Of a stretch of 64,000 nucleotides of DNA, positions 51,201 to 60,368 are shown piece after piece. The translations under genes were made by a program, and so were the position numbers. Within the stretch, counting starts at the first letter, position 1, and every line of letters begins with the position of its first letter. The DNA comes from Verrucomicrobiota bacterium (GTDB lineage Bacteria > Verrucomicrobiota > Verrucomicrobiia > Chthoniobacterales > UBA10450). Under the pieces are notes generated by a model that worked only from the letters and a program-made list of their open reading frames with translations, was not told the DNA's origin and did not search any database. Location: NCBI GenBank assembly GCA_003219695.1, contig QHQA01000014.1, positions 26,081 through 90,080 of the forward strand, written 5' to 3'.

Positions 51201-52460
51201 CTACCTGATTTGTGCGTCTTCTACAGCGGCTGTATCAGCCGGAAGATATTTCACTCCCAGCAACCATATTAGACCCGACGCGAAAATAATTCCGGACACA
51301 AATAGAAACGCCACGTGCATGTTTGTGTGGCCTCCGATGTAACCAAGCAGCCAGAACGCCTGCACATCGCCCAACGCGTGGACGACGAGAATGTTTACCG
51401 CAAACGCGGTCGCGCGCACGGCGGGCGACGACACGTTGGCCAGAGCCGTGTTCGAGGGACCTGTGTTCAGAAACAAGAAGAAAATCGCAAGGAACATTGT
51501 GATCCATGCCGCGGGAAATGGAATATAAAGGGTCACAATGAAAATCGGACACGCGATCAGCATCCCGATTCCCGAGACCCAGAAGTATGAACCGGCAAAA
51601 CGCGAGCGCAATTTGTCGGCGATCACGCCGCCCAGAAGTGTCGAGATCAAACCTGCGACGACAGTGATCAAGCCAAAGACAGTCATGCCCACATCGGGAC
51701 TTTGAGCGCGATAACGCAAATAAGCCGCCACCCAAAACCCGAGGCCGCCGGTTACAAAAGTCATCAATGTTTGAGCCACGCAATTGATGAGATAAGAGCG
51801 TGTGCGGAATAGGTTCAGGTAGTCACGCATGCTGCGGCGCGGCAATTCCTGGACCAGGCGATTTGCAGCGACGCGCGGATCCCGTTGCCAGAAACACAGC
51901 AGGCCCAACAGCAAACCCGGCGGGGCAACTAGATAAAATGCCCAGCGCCACCCCATATGAGCACCAATTAATCCGCCGATGACATAGCCGAGTGCGCTGC
52001 CGACTGGAATCGCCGTGTAAAAAATCGCCATAACGCGGCCTCGCGTTTCGATCGGGAAGAGATCGGATAAAATGGTCGGTGCGGCCGGGCCGTAGCCGCC
52101 TTCACCAATTCCGACGCAAATGCGAGTCGCAAACAGGATGACGAATGTTGCCGCCAAACCGGAGCCTCCACTGGCCAGGCTCCACAAAATCACAGCACTG
52201 CCGACGATCATCCAGCGGGAGATCCGATCGGCAAGCAAACCGAGAATCGGCGCGCTGATCATGTATGTTACGAAAAACGCATCGCCGAGCAGGCCGGTCT
52301 TCGTCATGGCGTTTACGTCGCCAGGCGCAAAAAAACTTGCGCGAATGTCAGGCTCGACGGCAGCCAGAATTTGCCGGTCGATGTAATTGAACAGATTGAT
52401 TGTCAGCAGCAGGAAGAGAGCGGCACGGGCGCCGCTCTGTGTTCGCTCGCTTGTTTGCAT
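51201..52460 (-). CDS. MFS transporter, spinster-like
   Basis: The 419-aa protein starts MQTSERTQSGARAALFLLLT with about twelve spans. The first shows NLFNYIDRQILAAVEPDIR (spinster-type N-x-x-DR), the loop LADRISRWMIV is the MFS motif A, and RICVGIGEGGYGPAAPTIL is motif-like in span 4. Spinster homologues move lipids or organic anions; the substrate is unknown here. ATG 52460 preferred over 52505. It is divergent from the aas-like gene with a 50-bp gap. Confidence 0.88.
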   Translation of the reverse strand: MQTSERTQSGARAALFLLLTINLFNYIDRQILAAVEPDIRASFFAPGDVNAMTKTGLLGDAFFVTYMISAPILGLLADRISRWMIVGSAVILWSLASGGSGLAATFVILFATRICVGIGEGGYGPAAPTILSDLFPIETRGRVMAIFYTAIPVGSALGYVIGGLIGAHMGWRWAFYLVAPPGLLLGLLCFWQRDPRVAANRLVQELPRRSMRDYLNLFRTRSYLINCVAQTLMTFVTGGLGFWVAAYLRYRAQSPDVGMTVFGLITVVAGLISTLLGGVIADKLRSRFAGSYFWVSGIGMLIACPIFIVTLYIPFPAAWITMFLAIFFLFLNTGPSNTALANVSSPAVRATAFAVNILVVHALGDVQAFWLLGYIGGHTNMHVAFLFVSGIIFASGLIWLLGVKYLPADTAAVEDAQIR

Positions 52461-52510
52461 CGACAATTGCCGATTGCAGTTTGCCGCTCGCCGATTGTAA
52501 ATCATAAATC

Positions 52511-54694
52511 ATGGCCGGAACATCCGCTGCTGAGCGCGCGCTTTATTTCTTTGGGCGCCCGCTGGTGCGCTGCTTTTATCGAGTCACGCCGCTAGGTCTG
52601 GAAAATTTGCCCGATAGCGGATTTCTTCTTTTGCCAAACCACATCAGCTGGGTGGACGCTCTCGTGCTGCAACTCGCCTGTCCGCGCCCGATCCGCTACG
52701 TCATCGACGAGGCCTATTATCACGAGCCGATCTCGCATCCCTTCTTGCGCGCGCTCGGCTGCATTCCAATCAATCCCCGTCATTCACATCATGCCGTTCG
52801 CGCTGCTGCTGAAAAAATCGCTGCCGGCGAGATCGTATGCGTTTTTCCAGAGGGCCAGTTGGAGCGCATGGGGGTGCTGCTGAAGTTGCAACGCGGATAC
52901 GAATTAATCGCGCGGCGCGCGAATGCGACAGTCGTTCCAGTTTGGACGGATCAACTTTGGGGCTCGATCTTCTCGTTCGAGGGCGGCAAATTTTTTTGGA
53001 AATGGCCGAAGCGATTTCGCTATCCGGTGACGGTCGCATTCGGCAAACCGATCAAACCCGAGGCAGCCGACACCGCCACAGTTCGCGCAGAATTGCTCAA
53101 GCTCGCCGAGTTTTGTTTCAGCCGGCGGCCATCATTGGACAGGCATCTTGCCGAAGAATGCGTGCGTGGTCTGAAGCGCGGCCGATTCGGGACAGCAGTC
53201 ATTGATGGAACCGATCACAGCAAACTGAGCCGGGCAAAATTGCTCGGCGCAGCGGCTGCGTTGAGCCGTCATCTCCGAAAAGGATTTCAAGACAAACGAA
53301 TAGCGGTCGTCTTGCCTGCCAGCAGAGGATCGATGCTGGCGAATCTCGCTGTGACGCTGGCGGACAAGGTGCCTGTCGATCTTAATTTCACGATGGGGCG
53401 TGCGGCGAATGAATCCTGCTGCAAGCGCGCCAACTTGCGCGTCGCAATTTCAGCCACGCAATTCATGGAACGAATCAAAGATTTTCCGTGGCCCGAACAC
53501 GTTTTGAAGCTGGACGAACTGGTTCCGCAAATGAAACGCCAGATCATTTTCTGGTGGATTGTGTCGGCCTTGGTCCCGGCACGTTTGCTTTTGCGGCTTT
53601 TGCAAGTTCCCAAAAACGGCGGTCGCGCCGAAGCAGTGTTGCTTTTTACAAGTGGAACGACCGGGGAACCGAAAGGTGTCGTGGTCAGTCATCGCAACGT
53701 CGTGGGAAATGTCTCGCAGTTCCGGCAGCTCCTCGCCGCGAAAAAAAGCGACGCTATCCTCGCGTCGCTGCCCTTCTTTCACACGTTCGGATCGACCGTG
53801 ACGCTTTGGTATCCGGTCATCGAAGGCGTGCGCATCGTCACGTATCCGAATCCATTGGAAGCAGCAACGTGCGCAGCGTTGATCGAGCGATACAAGCTGA
53901 CGTTTCTATTGGCGACACCAAGCTTCCTGCGTCTGTACTTGCGCAAAGCCGAGCCGCATCAGCTTCGCAGTTTGCGCCTCACCATCGTCGGCGCGGAAAA
54001 AATGCCGCTCGATCTGGCAACCCATTTCGAGAAACGCTTTGGCAAAAAAGTTTTCGAAGGCTACGGCCTGACCGAAACCGCGCCGGTGGTGAGCGTTAAT
54101 CTGCCGGAACCAATTGCAGACGCCGAGCCAACCAATCGCCTCGGTTCGGTGGGACGACTGGCGCCGGGAATTGCATCGGAAATTCGTGAACCGGACACAG
54201 AGCACAAACTTTCCCTTTACGAAACCGGGATGCTTTGGCTGCGCGGCGTCAACATTTTCGAAGGTTACCTGCACGATGCCAAAAGGACCGCTGAGGTCCT
54301 GCGCGACGGCTGGTTGAGGACGGGCGACATCGGCCGGTTCGACGAGGACGGCTTTCTTTACATCGAAGGCCGCCTGTCTCGTTTTTCAAAGATCGGCGGC
54401 GAAATGGTGCCGCACGAGGCGATCGAACAAAAAATCATCGACCTATTGGAGTTGTCCGGACGAGATGAACGTCCGATTGCCGTCATGGGCGTGCAAGACG
54501 AAGCCAAGGGCGAAGCGCTCGTTTTGCTCAGCGCCGTCGATCTGGATCTTGCCGAGTTGCGCGAGAAACTTCGCGACGCCGGCGTGCCAAATTTGTGGAT
54601 TCCAAAACACATCCAGCGCGTCGAAGCCATCCCGGTCCTCGCCTCCGGCAAACTCGACTTAAAAAAATGCCAGGAATTGGCAGCCCAACGGTAG
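52511..54694 (+). CDS. Aas-like acyltransferase / acyl-ACP or acyl-CoA synthetase fusion
   Basis: The 727-aa protein has an N-terminal PlsC domain with NHISWVD (HX4D) and PEGQLERMG, and a C-terminal AMP-forming ligase with the core LLFTSGTTGEPKGVVVSH, EGYGLTETAPVVSVN and GWLRTGDIGRFDEDGFL. This is the domain order of E. coli Aas, which re-acylates lyso-phosphatidylethanolamine; the MFS-like LplT domain that often joins it is absent, but an MFS gene lies next door, divergent. Its TAG stop is the first base of a palindromic element. Confidence 0.9.
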   Translation: MAGTSAAERALYFFGRPLVRCFYRVTPLGLENLPDSGFLLLPNHISWVDALVLQLACPRPIRYVIDEAYYHEPISHPFLRALGCIPINPRHSHHAVRAAAEKIAAGEIVCVFPEGQLERMGVLLKLQRGYELIARRANATVVPVWTDQLWGSIFSFEGGKFFWKWPKRFRYPVTVAFGKPIKPEAADTATVRAELLKLAEFCFSRRPSLDRHLAEECVRGLKRGRFGTAVIDGTDHSKLSRAKLLGAAAALSRHLRKGFQDKRIAVVLPASRGSMLANLAVTLADKVPVDLNFTMGRAANESCCKRANLRVAISATQFMERIKDFPWPEHVLKLDELVPQMKRQIIFWWIVSALVPARLLLRLLQVPKNGGRAEAVLLFTSGTTGEPKGVVVSHRNVVGNVSQFRQLLAAKKSDAILASLPFFHTFGSTVTLWYPVIEGVRIVTYPNPLEAATCAALIERYKLTFLLATPSFLRLYLRKAEPHQLRSLRLTIVGAEKMPLDLATHFEKRFGKKVFEGYGLTETAPVVSVNLPEPIADAEPTNRLGSVGRLAPGIASEIREPDTEHKLSLYETGMLWLRGVNIFEGYLHDAKRTAEVLRDGWLRTGDIGRFDEDGFLYIEGRLSRFSKIGGEMVPHEAIEQKIIDLLELSGRDERPIAVMGVQDEAKGEALVLLSAVDLDLAELREKLRDAGVPNLWIPKHIQRVEAIPVLASGKLDLKKCQELAAQR

Positions 54695-54715
54695 GGCGCG
54701 ACCGCCGGGCGCGCC
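54691..54715. repeat. Single palindromic element at the aas-like 3' end
   Basis: GTAGGGCGCGACCGCCGGGC then GCGCC, the exact reverse complement of 10964-10988. Its TAG (54692-54694) ends the aas-like gene. Confidence 0.85.
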
Positions 54716-54750
54716 AATTCGTTATGTCAACTTACGATCGGCTTGGCAAG

Positions 54751-55758
54751 TCATGGCCGAGGCACCGAATCGTCTTCTTTCAATCGCCACGGTGAAATCC
54801 TCGTAAACAAATCGCGGGTCGCGCCCGCGATGTCTTCGACTTTGGATACGCCGCTATCGCGCGCCGCCTCCCAAATCTTCCTTACAACCAGTGCGCCGTT
54901 TTCTCGCACGATCCGGCCTAGATGGTGAACCGCTGCGGCCGTGGCAGATTTGCGGATAGCGTCAGGCGAACAGCGTGAAGTAAGCGCGCAATAGCGTCGC
55001 GCTACTTCACCAACCCTCAGCGTTAGAAATGCGTTCGCAGCGCCGTTTGAAATGCACCTTACGAGAAGCGCTGAAATGCCGCTTAGACCCGGAATTCCAC
55101 CTTTGAGGGCTGGCACAACGGAAGTGGCCAGCGGCGCGATCATTTCACCCAGATCGAGCGATTCCAGCCCGCTCGCTATCAATGCCGTGCCGGCCACGTT
55201 CGCATACAGCCGCATCAATTCGCGGGGCGACGGGCGCTGCACGTAAACGCGGGCGACCCGGTTCACCATTTGAATTTGTGTGAACAGGACCACGAGGCCG
55301 TCGAGCCGCCCGTTTTGCATCAGCGCCGTGCTCAGGAAAACAGTGCTCGCCGTCCGCCGCACAACCGTGTCTGCTTCCTTCGACAACTGCGTCACCGCGG
55401 CCTCAATGTCAGCCGGTGTGACCAGCGGCAATTCGCGCGTGCGCGGATTACTTGCTAGCCGTGCGCGCAGCGCTTGCAAGTACGCATCGTGCTTGGCTCC
55501 CGATGCCTCCTTCGGCGGCACCAGCGCTGCCGGCAGCCGTGCATACGCGATCACGCAATAGAGCGCACAAACTCCCGCGGCCAGACTGATGCTCCAGAAG
55601 ACGATCGTGCCCGCAAGCGGATGAATCCGCTCCGCGAACGAAATCAAGCTCATCGCACCCGCAACAAACAGCGACAGCATCGAAACGACGCCCAGCGTGA
55701 GAAGCACCAAAACGATTTTGTTCCAACTCGAGCCTTGATCTGCAGTAGCAGCGCTCAT
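54751..55758 (-). CDS. DUF697-like integral membrane protein
   Basis: The 335-aa protein (ATG 55758, preceded by AGGAAT) has two hydrophobic segments near the N-terminus (ILVLVLLTLGVVSML-type, SLAAGVCALYCVIAYA) and a DUF697-like core: RRTASTVFLSTALMQNGRLD, FTQIQMVNRVARVY and YANVAGTALIASGLE. These YcjF-like proteins often pair with a GTPase. It shares the family with 47310 but is not in one operon. The track's start at 55833 adds 25 unsupported residues. Confidence 0.7.
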   Translation of the reverse strand: MSAATADQGSSWNKIVLVLLTLGVVSMLSLFVAGAMSLISFAERIHPLAGTIVFWSISLAAGVCALYCVIAYARLPAALVPPKEASGAKHDAYLQALRARLASNPRTRELPLVTPADIEAAVTQLSKEADTVVRRTASTVFLSTALMQNGRLDGLVVLFTQIQMVNRVARVYVQRPSPRELMRLYANVAGTALIASGLESLDLGEMIAPLATSVVPALKGGIPGLSGISALLVRCISNGAANAFLTLRVGEVARRYCALTSRCSPDAIRKSATAAAVHHLGRIVRENGALVVRKIWEAARDSGVSKVEDIAGATRDLFTRISPWRLKEDDSVPRP

Positions 55759-56024
55759 TATTCCTGTCCCAACTGTGCGCTGACTCAGCGCGGCTGCAAT
55801 TCGCTTCTCAAGGAGCGGCGGCTTCCCAGCCACCGTAGTTCATCCACAGATTGACTCGCTCGCTCCCGCTCTCTCGGCCATTCGGCCTTCCCGTCTATGT
55901 CGTTCGCTCCCCAGCGACTCCGTTCCCTGCGTCCCGATGCACACAGATTTGGACGGAGCGAAGCAGCGAAAGATAATCTGTGCAATCTGCTTTAATCTGT
56001 GGTCAATAAATCTGATCGGATCAT
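55759..56024. other. Intergenic region with AATCTGTG-type repeats
   Basis: This 266-bp divergent region contains ATCCACAGATTGAC and, inverted, AATCTGTGCAATCTGCTTTA plus AATCTGTGGTC, a short repeat also partly seen near 60440. A run of CTCGCTC segments lies between. I see no gene. Confidence 0.5.
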
Positions 56025-56027
56025 GTG

Positions 56028-56336
56028 ATGAAAAATACGTTCATAACAATTTCGTCAGCTGGCCCCAATCGCGATCCATCGAAGGGCACGCGGGAGCAGC
56101 CCTTCTGGGACGAACACGCGGCCTTCATCGATGAACTCGTTGGGAAAGGCTTCATCATGATGGGCGGCCCCTTGCTCGATGAAGCGGGCCTCCCGCGTGG
56201 CGCGCTCTTGATCGTCAACGCGGAAAATGAAAATGAAGTGCGAGAAAAACTGAAAAACGACCCGTGGTTCCAACGCGCCATTCTGAAACTGGAAAGTGTG
56301 ACACGTTGGGAAATTTTCATCGACGAAAGACGGTGA
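56028..56336 (+). CDS. YCII-related domain protein
   Basis: The 102-aa protein matches the YciI/dimeric alpha-beta barrel pattern: REQPFWDEHAAFIDELVGKG, FIMMGGPLLDEAG and ENENEVREKLKNDPWFQRAI. The His in EHAAFID and an Asp in DDPW-like NDPWF are the usual family residues. Enzymatic role unknown. ATG 56028 preferred to GTG 56025. Confidence 0.8.
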   Translation: MKNTFITISSAGPNRDPSKGTREQPFWDEHAAFIDELVGKGFIMMGGPLLDEAGLPRGALLIVNAENENEVREKLKNDPWFQRAILKLESVTRWEIFIDERR

Positions 56337-56652
56337 AATCTCGAGCGCGGCGCCTCGGAGATTCGATTTAACCAGGATGATCATCATCCTAAACGCTGGT
56401 GCCGGTCCGGCCTCGAATTCTGCCGACGCATTACGGTCAAAACTCGCCGATGCCTTTTGATGTGGCAGGCGTAAGCGCATCCGGCACCAGTGGCAAAGCC
56501 AGCGCCGCGCGTTCGAGCCTTTCTCAACCGAGCGTTTCATGCGCAGCTCGATCGGCTGGACGCGTGCATGACGGGCGAATCACGCGAGCGACTGCACGCG
56601 AGACCAGCAAGCGAGGAATTCGAACTCGCGCGCGAGGCAGTTCCACACGAAC
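56337..56652. other. No supported gene
   Basis: 316 bp. Short ORFs exist on both strands (56399, 56490 plus; 56055 minus), but none shows a family pattern, a ribosome binding site or codon use like its neighbours. It may hold the promoter of the oxidoreductase gene. Confidence 0.5.
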
Positions 56653-57693
56653 GTGACCGGCATGCGAGTCCCGAGATCAATTCTCCAGTTGTTGAGTCTA
56701 ACGGTGCCTGTAGTTCTGTCCGTCTCCGCCATTGGCGCGGACGAAAAGCCTATGATGCGGGCTGTCGTCGCGCACGAATATGGCGCGCCTGAAGTGCTGA
56801 AACTCGAGCAAGTGCAGCGGCCAGAACCGAACGAGGATGAAGCGCTCGTGCGCGTGATCGCCAGCGGCGTCAATCCGGCCGACCCGCTCACGCTCAGCGG
56901 AAAATATGCGAAGGAATTCGGCACGCATCTGCCGCTGATTCCGGGCTACGACATCGCGGGCATTGTGGAAAAGACCGGCGCGAATGTCACCAGGTTGAAA
57001 ACAGGCGAGGCGGTTTACGGCTACCCAACCTTCGGCGGCGGTTGGGCGGATTACGTGACGGTCAAGGAATGGGAAGTGGCTGGAAAACCTGCGTCCCTGA
57101 AATTCGTGGAAGCCGCGGCGGTGCCGATGGGCGCATTGACTGCGTGGCAGGCATTAGTGGACGTGGCGAAGCTACAGCCCGGGCAAACCATTCTTATCCA
57201 CGGCGGCTCAGGCGGCGTCGGCAGTTTTGCGGTGCAGATCGCGAAAGCGCGCGGTGCGCGTGTCATTGCGACCGCTTCCACGGCAAACCAGGACCTACTC
57301 AAACAACTCGGCGCGGACGTCGCAGTGGATTACACGAAAACGCGGTTCGAAGATGTTGCGAAAGGAGTGGACGCCGTGCTCGATCCAGTGGGCAAAGAAA
57401 CCCTCGCACGCTCCTATGGCGTGGTGAAGAAAGGCGGCATCGTCATGTCGCTGGTCGAGCTTCCTGATCGGGCCGAGATCAAGAAGCGGGAAATTCACGG
57501 AGCGGCGATCTCCGTTCACCCGGACGCCAACGATCTCACTGAGATTGCGCGTCTGATTGAGGGCGGGAAAATCAAGCCAATCGTGACACAAGTTCTACCG
57601 TTGAGTGACGCGGTCACAGCGCAACAACAAGCCATGACCCATCATACGCGCGGGAAGATTGTGCTTAGGATTGCGGACGAGCCGAAAAGTTGA
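56653..57693 (+). CDS. MDR-family NADP-dependent oxidoreductase with an N-terminal hydrophobic leader
   Basis: The 346-aa protein is a quinone-oxidoreductase-like MDR: MMRAVVAHEYGAPEVLKLEQ, GYDIAGIVEKTGANVTRLKT, the cofactor motif HGGSGGVGSFAVQIAKARGA and HHTRGKIVLRI. It lacks zinc ligands. The first 29 residues (MRVPRSILQLLSLTVPVVLS) look like a signal peptide, which is unusual for this cytosolic family; export of a cofactor-dependent enzyme by Sec would be unexpected. The start could be GTG 56653 or ATG 56662. A later ATG at 56749/56752 would remove the leader. Confidence 0.85.
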   Translation: MTGMRVPRSILQLLSLTVPVVLSVSAIGADEKPMMRAVVAHEYGAPEVLKLEQVQRPEPNEDEALVRVIASGVNPADPLTLSGKYAKEFGTHLPLIPGYDIAGIVEKTGANVTRLKTGEAVYGYPTFGGGWADYVTVKEWEVAGKPASLKFVEAAAVPMGALTAWQALVDVAKLQPGQTILIHGGSGGVGSFAVQIAKARGARVIATASTANQDLLKQLGADVAVDYTKTRFEDVAKGVDAVLDPVGKETLARSYGVVKKGGIVMSLVELPDRAEIKKREIHGAAISVHPDANDLTEIARLIEGGKIKPIVTQVLPLSDAVTAQQQAMTHHTRGKIVLRIADEPKS

Positions 57694-57735
57694 GCAGCCG
57701 GCAAATTTACAGATTCTTACGCGGCATAGCTGCCT

Positions 57736-57794
57736 TGGAGTGCGGTGGTCCGCCACAGGACGGATTCGCCGTGGCGAACTTGACACCGCTTTGG
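57736..57794. repeat. GAGTGCGGTGG...ACACCGCTTT repeat element
   Basis: Begins GAGTGCGGTGGTCCGCCACA and ends GCGAACTTGACACCGCTTTGG; the ends GCGGTGG and ACACCGC are partly inverted. The core (57748-57781) is nearly identical to the nadB insertion. This copy is intergenic. Confidence 0.78.
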
Positions 57795-57848
57795 GACCAA
57801 CGGCGTTTCCAACGGCCGAAAGAGCTCGAGCGAGCCAGCTGCACCCAG

Positions 57849-58193
57849 CTACAACGCACCGTGGCGAACTTTTTCGTCGATCGCCAGGTAGTCGTTGCGC
57901 GGCGGGCTGAAAGTATCGAGCACGCGCGTCGGTAAGAGCGTTTCCACGCCGTGCGGAACATTGCTGGCGAGATAAAACGAATCCCCAGTTGAAAGCTCGT
58001 GTGGCACGCTGTCAACGATCAGTCGCATTCGGCCTTCCAGAATGTGAACGATCTGCTCCTGCTCGTGTGAGTGCGCCGGCATTTTGCTCCCGGCGGCTAG
58101 CGTAGCCATCATCTGATACATCGTCTTCCCGTGTGCAACTGTCCGGCGAGTGATGCCGGGACAGATTTCAATTGTCGGATTTTCTGAATTCAT
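57849..58193 (-). CDS. Small cupin-domain protein
   Basis: The 114-aa protein begins MNSENPTIEICPGITRRTVA. Cupin motif 1 is MPAHSHEQEQIVHILEGRMR (H-x-H-x4-E) and motif 2 is GDSFYLASNVPHGVETL, so a metal site is likely. Such single-domain cupins act in sugar or small-molecule metabolism or as sensors; the substrate is unknown. ATG 58193 preferred; the track's extra 83 residues show no family pattern. Confidence 0.8.
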   Translation of the reverse strand: MNSENPTIEICPGITRRTVAHGKTMYQMMATLAAGSKMPAHSHEQEQIVHILEGRMRLIVDSVPHELSTGDSFYLASNVPHGVETLLPTRVLDTFSPPRNDYLAIDEKVRHGAL

Positions 58194-58442
58194 TTCACAC
58201 AAATTTAACCCTGAAATCACGAAAGCAGGAAGTAAGGAAACAACAATCTTGATTGTGGCGGCGATTGTGCGCGACGCCGGTTTACCATCGAGCAGTTCAA
58301 AGATCTTCTCTGGTGACATTTTCGCATGCGACTGCACATCGAACTCCGTCGAGAGCCATCGTGGCCTTTGAACATCCAAACAACTGCCGGCGCGCGTATC
58401 AAAAATGACTGAACTGAAACGAAACGAAGGAAAGGGAAACAA

Positions 58443-58805
58443 ATGAAATTGAAAATGATTGCTCTCGCTTGTGTAGCGATCGCGCCGGTCACGTTCGCCC
58501 AGACAAACGTGCCGACCGGGTCGGGACCAACAAGTACTGGAGAAAGGGATATCGCTGCGGCGCCGGGCGGCGAGGTCAGCTACGTCAATGAATTCACGCC
58601 GGGCAAATCCATCAAAGTGACCAGATCAGGTATTGGGACACAACCTGTCGTTTACAGACTCGCGCCAAATGTCCGGTACGTTAATGAGGATGGAAGCCCA
58701 ATCGATCCGAACGACATCCAAGCCGGCGCACGCGTGCGGCTTGACACGACCGGTACCGGCCCGGGTCTAACAGTGGATCGTGTTGTCGTGCTCAAGGCCA
58801 AATAA
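58443..58805 (+). CDS. Small secreted protein of unknown function
   Basis: The 120-aa protein has a signal peptide (MKLKMIALACVAIAPVTFAQ). The mature part contains GEVSYVNEFTPGKSIKVTRS and YRLAPNVRYVNEDGSPIDPN, then AGARVRLDTTGTGPGLTVDRV, which looks like a small beta-rich domain. No named family recognised. GGAAAGGGAAAC before the ATG is a good ribosome binding site. Confidence 0.7.
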   Translation: MKLKMIALACVAIAPVTFAQTNVPTGSGPTSTGERDIAAAPGGEVSYVNEFTPGKSIKVTRSGIGTQPVVYRLAPNVRYVNEDGSPIDPNDIQAGARVRLDTTGTGPGLTVDRVVVLKAK

Positions 58806-58890
58806 CCTACTGGTTTGAGGTTTCGCTGCGTTTGCCCCACAGGCCAGCCACCGTGAGTCCATTCTGTGGCGGTTCTGCACTGATCAGTGC

Positions 58891-60318
58891 CTACGCAGAG
58901 GTCAGTAATAATCTTGCCACGCGCCGCAAATCATCGAGCAGAATTTCCATGTCGTGCAAAGTGGTCCGATAGTTCAGCACGCATCCGCGCAGCGCGAAGC
59001 GGCCGGCGAGCGTGGCATTGGATAGATACGAACTGCCGTCTCGTTGCAGAGCGACCAGAAGTCGTTCATTGAAGGCGTCAATTGCCTCGGGCGATTCATG
59101 TGTGAGCTGCGCTGGCACATGACGAAAGCAGAAGATCGATAGCTGCACCGGCGCGAGCATCTCGAAGTCATCGCTGGCTCGCACCATCGACTCGAGGTAA
59201 CGCGCGCACGCAAGATTGCTTTCAATCGCCTCGCTCAACGACTCGAGTCCCACTCCCTTTAAAAGCATCCACACTTTAAGCGCCCGAAAACGCCGAGACA
59301 GTTCCGGCCCATAATCCCAAAACGCGAACGCTTCGTCTGCCTTCTCACCAAACATGCGAGTGTAATCAGCTTCATGAGCAAAAGCGGCCCGGGCGATCTC
59401 GGGGTCGCGGTAGATCACGCAGCCAACGTCCACTGGCAGATAAAGCCATTTGTGAGGATCGAGCGCGATCGAATCCGCCTGCTCGATTCCCCCAAACAAT
59501 CTCCTCGCCGATTCCGCGAGAATAGCGAAGGCGCCATAACTTCCATCCACATGCATCCAAAGTTGGAAGCGGTCCGCGATCTCTCGAATTTCCGCCAAGG
59601 GATCGACTGCGCCCGTATCCACGGTTCCAGCGTTCGCAACGACGCAGAATGGAAGCAAGCCCGCCTCCAGATCAGTAGTGATTTTTGCAACGAGATCGTC
59701 CGTCCGTATTTTGAAGCGCTCGTCAACGGCGACCAAGCGCACATTTTCGCGCCCGATTCCCAAAAGCGCTGCCGCCTTGGCGATGGAAAAGTGCGTCGCG
59801 CTCGACGCGTACATGCGCAAGCGACTTGACGAAAAATCTTTCGCCTGCCGCGCCGCGGCGATCGCGGCCAGATTGGCCATGGATCCACCGCTGACAAAGA
59901 GTCCGCCGGCTTCAGCATTGAATCCAAGAATTTGCCGGATCCAATCGATCGTTAAGCGCTCGAGCTCCACTGGCGCCGGGGCGGAACGCCACACCGTGAG
60001 ATTCGCGTTTAAGGTCGATGCTAGCAGGTCGGCGAACGCCGCGATTGGAATCCCGGGCGATTGCACGTAGCCAAACATGCGCGGATGCGCGTTCTGTCGG
60101 CTGAATGGAATAATGTTTTCGCGAAAAACTTTCAGCAGGCCGTCAAAACTGATTCCTTTGGTCGGTAGCGCGGGGTCGAGTTTTTCTCGAATCTCGCGTG
60201 AAGACATCTGCCGATACACCCTGCGATCGCGGAGATCGCCGAGATAATCGACCATGAGCTGGATGACCGAATTTCCCCAATCGCGTATTTCATCCGCAGT
60301 AGGCTCGAGCATTTCCAC
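58891..60318 (-). CDS. PLP-dependent decarboxylase, group II (aromatic amino acid / glutamate type)
   Basis: The 475-aa enzyme matches group II decarboxylases: HPRMFGYVQSPGIPIAAFAD, GLFVSGGSMANLAAIAAARQ, AGTVDTGAVDPLAEI, WMHVDGSYGAFAIL and the PLP lysine in DSIALDPHKWLYLPVDVGC. Substrates in the family include aromatic amino acids, glutamate, aspartate and histidine; the sequence alone does not settle it. Monocistronic. The ATG at 60318 is followed by a second in-frame ATG two codons later. Confidence 0.88.
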   Translation of the reverse strand: MEMLEPTADEIRDWGNSVIQLMVDYLGDLRDRRVYRQMSSREIREKLDPALPTKGISFDGLLKVFRENIIPFSRQNAHPRMFGYVQSPGIPIAAFADLLASTLNANLTVWRSAPAPVELERLTIDWIRQILGFNAEAGGLFVSGGSMANLAAIAAARQAKDFSSSRLRMYASSATHFSIAKAAALLGIGRENVRLVAVDERFKIRTDDLVAKITTDLEAGLLPFCVVANAGTVDTGAVDPLAEIREIADRFQLWMHVDGSYGAFAILAESARRLFGGIEQADSIALDPHKWLYLPVDVGCVIYRDPEIARAAFAHEADYTRMFGEKADEAFAFWDYGPELSRRFRALKVWMLLKGVGLESLSEAIESNLACARYLESMVRASDDFEMLAPVQLSIFCFRHVPAQLTHESPEAIDAFNERLLVALQRDGSSYLSNATLAGRFALRGCVLNYRTTLHDMEILLDDLRRVARLLLTSA

Positions 60319-60368
60319 TTATTACACGCGCAAAAAATAAGGCGCGCAAATTGCGGCCTGCGGAAATC

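Noticed and set aside
56490-56792. 100-aa plus ORF
   Set aside because: Overlaps the oxidoreductase start in another frame, no motif, no ribosome binding site.
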